A stretch of DNA of 37,846 nucleotides from Armatimonadetes bacterium CG2_30_59_28 (lineage in GTDB: Bacteria; Armatimonadota; Abditibacteriia; CG2-30-59-28), in the NCBI GenBank assembly GCA_001872605.1, contig MNXM01000099.1, positions 1 to 37,846 of the forward strand, given 5' to 3'. Shown in pieces: positions 33,336-37,846 of the stretch. Each line of letters opens with the position of its first letter. The first letter of the stretch is position 1. The position numbers and the translations under genes were made by a program. Under the pieces are notes generated by a model. The model saw nothing but the letters and a program-made list of their open reading frames with translations. It was not told the origin of the DNA and did no database searches.

Positions 33336-34475
33336 ATGATGAGATGTGCCTGTCTTCCATTACTCCGACCGGGGTCCCCTCGAAAGGCTCGCCTCATTCT
33401 GATCCATCTTTGTCTCGTCTCGCTGCTTCTGAGCCAGTGCAGGCCAGCGCTCTCAGAGCAATGGTGGGGGAGGAAACTCGCGCCGGGGGTAGACTACTAC
33501 CACATAAAAATGGGGACGCCTCAATGGCCCAACCACGTTCATGTACTGAAGATCGACGTCCGAGACTCTCGGCGACTAATCCGTCCATTGCTTGCCTACG
33601 ATCATATTGGACGACTGGAAAAAGTAAGCCAGATGTGCCACCGAACCACAGCGTTAGCTGCTGTGAATGGCTCCTTTTATATCTCAAACAAGAATCCTCC
33701 TTTGCCCATAGGACTGGTAATGCTGGACGGCAAGGTGCTGCAGAAAACCAAACTGCTTCGAACAACTCTTGGAATCAAGAGCGATGGCCAGGCAATCATC
33801 GGGATTCCACGTATCCGGTACGATATCAAGTTGCCGGAGAAAACGAAGAGGCTGCAATTGTGGGGGATCAATCGACCGCGCAAACAAGACGAGGTTGTAC
33901 TCTACACGCCTGAATACGGCCGCACTACTCGAACCAACAGGTACGGACTTGAGGTCTTGGTGGTGGGAGACCGAGTGGTACAGAAGTCCTCGAGCAACAC
34001 TGTCATTCCACACGACGGGTTCGTTATCTCGTTCCACGGACAGTCGAGGTATATCCGTGACTGGTTTGAGTTAGGAGATCGCGTTCTGCGCTCCTTTGAG
34101 CTCTCCGACGGATGGGCGGACGTTTACCACGCGCTCTCTGGAGGGCCACGCCTCGTCGTGGATGGTGAGGTAAGCGTAACTCACGCAGCGGAGAATTTTG
34201 GACGCAGCTACCGCTCCCCCAATCCGAGAACCGCGGTGGGCACTGCTCCAGACGGTCAATTGCTCTTTGTCGTCGTCGACGGCAGGCAGCCAGGTTACAG
34301 CGTGGGACTCACATTTCCCGAGCTGGGCAGGTTGATGGTGCGTATGGGCGCGAGAGACGCGATGGGTCTGGACAGCGGTGGAAGCAGCGTGATGGTCGTC
34401 AAGGGGCAGGTCGTCAATTCTCCCTCGGACGGTCGCGAGAGGCGCGTCAGCAACGGGATCGGCGTGTTCCGCTGA
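33336..34475 (+). CDS. Secreted phosphodiester glycosidase-like (NAGPA domain) protein
   Basis: The C-terminal two thirds match the phosphodiester glycosidase domain (NAGPA, formerly DUF2233): TALAAVNGSFYISNKNPPLP, TTLGIKSDGQAIIG, PRTAVGTAPDGQLLFVVVDG, MGLDSGGSSVMVV and RRVSNGIGVF, all in the usual order. The family includes enzymes that uncover mannose-phosphate and bacterial proteins of sporulation and exopolysaccharide metabolism. A signal sequence (LILIHLCLVSLLLSQC) precedes it, so it acts outside the cytoplasm. The frame is open back to 33246, but a terminator covers the ATG at 33321, so I prefer ATG 33336, giving 379 residues. No good ribosome site marks either start. Confidence 0.88.
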   Translation: MMRCACLPLLRPGSPRKARLILIHLCLVSLLLSQCRPALSEQWWGRKLAPGVDYYHIKMGTPQWPNHVHVLKIDVRDSRRLIRPLLAYDHIGRLEKVSQMCHRTTALAAVNGSFYISNKNPPLPIGLVMLDGKVLQKTKLLRTTLGIKSDGQAIIGIPRIRYDIKLPEKTKRLQLWGINRPRKQDEVVLYTPEYGRTTRTNRYGLEVLVVGDRVVQKSSSNTVIPHDGFVISFHGQSRYIRDWFELGDRVLRSFELSDGWADVYHALSGGPRLVVDGEVSVTHAAENFGRSYRSPNPRTAVGTAPDGQLLFVVVDGRQPGYSVGLTFPELGRLMVRMGARDAMGLDSGGSSVMVVKGQVVNSPSDGRERRVSNGIGVFR

Positions 34476-34530
34476 CCCATGGGCAACGCACACATGCCGA
34501 CCGGCATTCTCGGCGTCAACCCTTGGCGAC

Positions 34531-37500
34531 TTACCCCGCGGCGGCAACTCCGAGGTTCTTGAGCCGCTCCTTTGCTTTGGGGGCCCAATCGCTATCCCGG
34601 TTTTCTTTGAGCAACCGTTCGTAGGAGAGAATAGCCTTTTCGGGGGCGCCATTCGCTTCGTAACACTGTCCGAGCAAAAACCGTGCGGTAGCCACCCAGC
34701 GCGGGAAGTCGTCGTAGAGAATATCAACCCGCAGCAATTCCTCAACGGCTTTGTCGCGCTCCCCCATCGCGTAGTAACACTCGCCGATACGACAGCGCGC
34801 TTCAGCCGCCATCTCTCCCTCAGTCACTTCGGTGATCTTCTCATAGGACTGGATGGCCTTGGCGTACGATTTCAGCAACTGATGACTTCTCCCGAGACCA
34901 TAACTGACCAACGGAGCATCCGCAGGCTCCACTGCCCTGCCAGCAAGCTGCGTGTATGCGCCGAGCGCACCTTCACCGTCGCCGCGCTCAATCCTCCGGC
35001 GTCCGAGGATGTGAAGGGCACGCACCGCGTATTCGGTGTTCGGGAACTGAACCACAGTATCCCCATACGCTGCCTCCGACTCTGCGTCTTTGGCAATCTC
35101 GGAAAGGCAATGGGCGTAGCGGAAAGACGATTCCGCGGCCAGATCGCTGCCTGGGAAATCAGCCTTCACCGTTCGAAAATGATCGGCGGCCTTCTCAAAG
35201 TCCTCAAGCTGGAAATAGGCCCACGCGATCTTGTAGTGCGCCCGGTCGAGTCCCATCTGCTCTAATGGCCCTACGGCCGGAGCGCCTTTTGGATTCTCCG
35301 CAGGGGCCTTGGACTTCAGAAAGGCCTCATAGCTTGAGATGGACGCTTGATAACGTCCCTGCCTGAAATGGTGCTCGCCGATCTGGAACAGTGCCTCCGC
35401 GGCCTGAGTACTGCGCGGGAATCTCTCCGAGAGCTCCACGAAACGGACTATCCCTTCATCTTCCTTCCCGCTCTTGCACAGAGACCAACCCGCATAGTAC
35501 AGGATATCTCCTTCCAGATCCGGCGGTGGCTTCCCGTCGAGGAGCAACCGGAACTGAACAGCGGCCTCCGCAGACTTGCCTTGGCGAAGCAGGCATATTC
35601 CCTTCCGGAACTGCGCCTTCCCTGCCAACGGACTGTCGGGATAATTCGCCAGCAACCGCGTATAGTAATCTCCCGCGGACGACGGGCTATCGCGCTCTTC
35701 AGCAATCGATCCAAGCCAGAAGAGAGCGTCGTCCTCCAGCCCCGATCCAGCGCCGACCGCAACGACCTTCTCGTACGCCGCCGCTGCCTCGGGCAATCCT
35801 CCGCGGGCATGTTCGGCGGCACCCAATCCAAAGTGTGCAAAGGGAAGCAATTCGGACTTCGGGAATAATTTAATGAACGACTTGTAGCTGTCTGTTGACG
35901 ACTGATAATCTTTCTTGAGATAAGCAATTTCGCCCAGTCGCATCAGCGCCTGCGGTGGAAAGGACCCACTGGGGTAATCCTGCAACAGCTTCTCATAGCG
36001 CGCATACGCCTCGTCCATCTTCCCCTCGTGTTCCAGGGACCGTGCGTACCCATAGGACGCCTCCTCTCCCATTCTTTCCTTGCCTGCGATCTCTGCCGCC
36101 TCCCCAAAGCACCGACTTGCTTCCTTCCAGTTCCCTTCTCCCTCGAAAGCCCGGGCAGTACCCAACCACGCGGCAGACTTCATGTCAGTCTGGTTAGTTT
36201 TGTCGATCACTGACCGATAGGAAGTCCGCGCTTCCTCCCATTTTCCTTCTTTTAGCTTGAAGTCCCCGATTGCGAGGGATACCTGAAGCGCGCGGTCACC
36301 CGTCTCCTGGTGCCGCGCCGCCTTCTCGAAGAACGACATCGCTTCTGCCAACCTGTTCTGTTTGTAGTGGCACCATCCAGCGTTGTACCAAGCGCGGTCC
36401 GCCTCCTTGCTATCGGGGTATTGCCGGACAAACTCCCCAAAAGTTACGATGGCATCATCCCACCTGCTCAGCGCCTGTTGTGCATCCCCGAGGTTGAGGT
36501 AGGCATCGTGGACCTCCTCCGTGACTGCGGAGGTGGCAATGCACTTCTGGAATGCAGTGATGGCATACTCGTACTGCTTCAGCGCCATGTGGCAGTAGCC
36601 CTGCCACAGCAGGGGATTATGCCCCAGCATATTCCCTTCAGGTTTGCCGGAAACGCTGTCAGCGAGAGTCTTGTAAACCGCGGCTGCCTTGCCATACTGC
36701 TTTAGATTGAAGTAGCAGTCGGCTTCATACAGCTTCGCATTGGCAGAGAACTCACCGCCCGGGCACTCCTGGGTATACTTTGAGAAGCCGTCCGCGGACG
36801 CCGGAAAATCACCCTTGCGGAACAAAGTCAGCGCCTTACCGTACTGTGATTTGGAGGCGTAGGGGCTGCTCCGGTAGTCGCCCAGCACCCGGTCATAGGC
36901 CTCGATGGCGAGAGTGAACTTCCCCAAGGCTGACAGGCATTCGGCGCGTCGCCATACCGATTCGGGGGCCAGCGAACTGCGCGGGTGTTTCGCGATGACC
37001 TTCTCGAATTCCTGTGCCGCGTTCTCCCAGTTGCCCTGTTTCCATTCGCAGACTCCACAGGAGTACTTCGCGTAATCAGCAAATGCACATGCGGGATCCA
37101 GGTTGCTCACCCGACGGTACTCCTTCCCCGCCTCTGCGAATTGCCCAAGCCGAAAGAGATTCTCTCCAATCCAGTAGCTGGCGATGGCCGCCAGTGGCTT
37201 GTCCTGGGTCGACGCGGCGAATTCGCGATATACCTTAACAGATGTGGAGAGGTCCCCCAGCTCCCGATAGCAGTCTCCCATCCGCAGCTTTGATAGAAGG
37301 GCCGTATCGTTATTGGGGTACTTTGCAGCCACGCCCTGGAAGCTCCGAAGAGCTTTCTGGAAGTTCTTCAGAAGCATATAGGCCTCCCCGACCCTGAATT
37401 GGGCCACATCCGCCATATCATGTTGGGGGTACTGCTTCAGAAAAGTCTCCAGCTCCCGAATTGATTTCTCGTACTCGTGCCTCTCAAATAGCCCGTTGCC

Positions 37501-37656
37501 CAGGTTGAACTGGCGCAGGGCGGCGTCACCGCCCACACCCGGGTCGTCCTGCCCCCATGCCCATCGTGGGACTCGAGGGGACGACAACGCGAGGCACAGC
37601 AGCAGGAAAGAGAGCAGCCACGCAGTCAGAATTGAGGGATGTTTTGGATGCAACAT
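34531..37656 (-). CDS. Large exported TPR protein
   Basis: I choose ATG 37656 because GAGGT lies nine bases upstream and a signal peptide follows at once (ILTAWLLSFLLLCLALSS); a reading from 37725 adds 23 residues. The 1041-residue product is almost entirely tetratricopeptide units, roughly 25 of about 36 residues. Many are of the BamD/YbgF/Tol-Pal type (ERHEYEKSIRELETFLKQYP, KGDFPASADGFSKYTQECPG, DFEKAADHFRTVKADFPGSD). No enzymatic domain is seen. Such proteins act as periplasmic scaffolds for outer membrane or secretion complexes. The units are close to one another but not identical, with the YP/FPxS turn kept throughout. Confidence 0.88.
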   Translation of the reverse strand: MLHPKHPSILTAWLLSFLLLCLALSSPRVPRWAWGQDDPGVGGDAALRQFNLGNGLFERHEYEKSIRELETFLKQYPQHDMADVAQFRVGEAYMLLKNFQKALRSFQGVAAKYPNNDTALLSKLRMGDCYRELGDLSTSVKVYREFAASTQDKPLAAIASYWIGENLFRLGQFAEAGKEYRRVSNLDPACAFADYAKYSCGVCEWKQGNWENAAQEFEKVIAKHPRSSLAPESVWRRAECLSALGKFTLAIEAYDRVLGDYRSSPYASKSQYGKALTLFRKGDFPASADGFSKYTQECPGGEFSANAKLYEADCYFNLKQYGKAAAVYKTLADSVSGKPEGNMLGHNPLLWQGYCHMALKQYEYAITAFQKCIATSAVTEEVHDAYLNLGDAQQALSRWDDAIVTFGEFVRQYPDSKEADRAWYNAGWCHYKQNRLAEAMSFFEKAARHQETGDRALQVSLAIGDFKLKEGKWEEARTSYRSVIDKTNQTDMKSAAWLGTARAFEGEGNWKEASRCFGEAAEIAGKERMGEEASYGYARSLEHEGKMDEAYARYEKLLQDYPSGSFPPQALMRLGEIAYLKKDYQSSTDSYKSFIKLFPKSELLPFAHFGLGAAEHARGGLPEAAAAYEKVVAVGAGSGLEDDALFWLGSIAEERDSPSSAGDYYTRLLANYPDSPLAGKAQFRKGICLLRQGKSAEAAVQFRLLLDGKPPPDLEGDILYYAGWSLCKSGKEDEGIVRFVELSERFPRSTQAAEALFQIGEHHFRQGRYQASISSYEAFLKSKAPAENPKGAPAVGPLEQMGLDRAHYKIAWAYFQLEDFEKAADHFRTVKADFPGSDLAAESSFRYAHCLSEIAKDAESEAAYGDTVVQFPNTEYAVRALHILGRRRIERGDGEGALGAYTQLAGRAVEPADAPLVSYGLGRSHQLLKSYAKAIQSYEKITEVTEGEMAAEARCRIGECYYAMGERDKAVEELLRVDILYDDFPRWVATARFLLGQCYEANGAPEKAILSYERLLKENRDSDWAPKAKERLKNLGVAAAG

Positions 37657-37815
37657 GTGCGACCTCAAAGACTCAGAACTGAAGAGTCCATGAGCGGCTC
37701 GCCACCGGCTTTCTGCCGTAGGCATATCAGGTTTCCGTATCCATCAGGAGTTAAGTAAATCATCACATATATTGTCCCCTCAAAAACCGCAATGCCTGCA
37801 AAGATTTGCCTTCAT

Positions 37816-37846
37816 TTCCGTGTTCTCCGTGATCTCTGTGGTGAGA
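37816..37846. repeat. Part of a dispersed CTCCGTG-type repeat at the window edge
   Basis: TTCCGTGTTCTCCGTGATCTCTGTGGTGAGA consists of degenerate units around TCTCCGTG/TCTCTGTG and runs off the end of the window. It resembles a repeat I remember from intergenic DNA of many environmental bacteria. No gene covers 37657-37815, which must hold the TPR promoter, but no box pair there is convincing. Confidence 0.4.

Noticed and set aside
34071-34745. A 224-codon minus-strand frame
   Set aside because: It is antisense to the NAGPA-domain gene and then out of frame with the TPR gene. It has no motif.
1-37846. CRISPR array, tRNA, rRNA or riboswitch
   Set aside because: No regularly spaced direct repeats with unique spacers, no cloverleaf with a TTC loop and no rRNA signature were recognised in the gaps. 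Covariance models were not available, so a divergent small RNA could be missed.

Overview
The window looks like the chromosome of an uncultured, diderm-type bacterium with a GC-rich genome. I cannot name the phylum from the sequence. A prepilin leader with GFTLIELLVVIAI, very large secreted CBM9/glycosidase-like proteins, a DUF1573 protein, long TPR proteins and many dispersed palindromic or heptameric repeats recall Armatimonadota, Planctomycetota, Sumerlaeota and similar lineages. No rRNA, tRNA, CRISPR array or intact insertion sequence was seen.

Layout. (1) 1-1400: a short TPR gene, then a scar zone in which a truncated prepilin gene meets, head-on, a twice-frameshifted ECF sigma-factor remnant. 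(2) 1401-11803: a minus-strand block encoding two giant secreted glycosidase-like proteins with related C-terminal modules, a sugar-phosphate isomerase/epimerase-like protein and a secreted protein of unknown function. It is interrupted by one plus-strand gene for a membrane-anchored coiled coil built of 11-residue repeats. (3) 12074-18952: secA behind a near-consensus promoter. Its 2257-residue product is two to three times the usual length because it carries three insertions. (4) 18953-21300: a decaying region with palindromes, heptamer arrays, a MITE-like element and remnants of TPR and C39-like/DUF1573 genes. (5) 21467-25281: a helical-barrel-type protein, an M23 peptidase and a secreted barrel-like protein. 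(6) 25294-28541: an AAA+ ATPase with a duplicated C-terminal module, followed by an HD phosphohydrolase. (7) 28597-34475: a CPBP protease, two tail-to-tail bifunctional-nuclease-domain genes, pyrE, a SEC-C protein, a CcmE of the CxxxY type, a DksA/TraR-type zinc finger and a phosphodiester glycosidase-like protein. (8) 34531-37656: a 1000-residue periplasmic-type TPR protein.

The most unusual object is the SecA. All motor motifs and the C-terminal zinc site are present. About 645 residues are inserted in the preprotein-binding domain, about 88 before the [10 protein letters not shown] motif and about 500 between the NMAGRG and [10 protein letters not shown] motifs. The last insertion contains four spaced copies of a tryptophan-centred, winged-helix-like unit. 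Many neighbouring genes encode exported proteins (large glycosidase-like proteins, TPR proteins, M23, CcmE), which fits an organism with heavy secretion traffic. A functional link is inference only.
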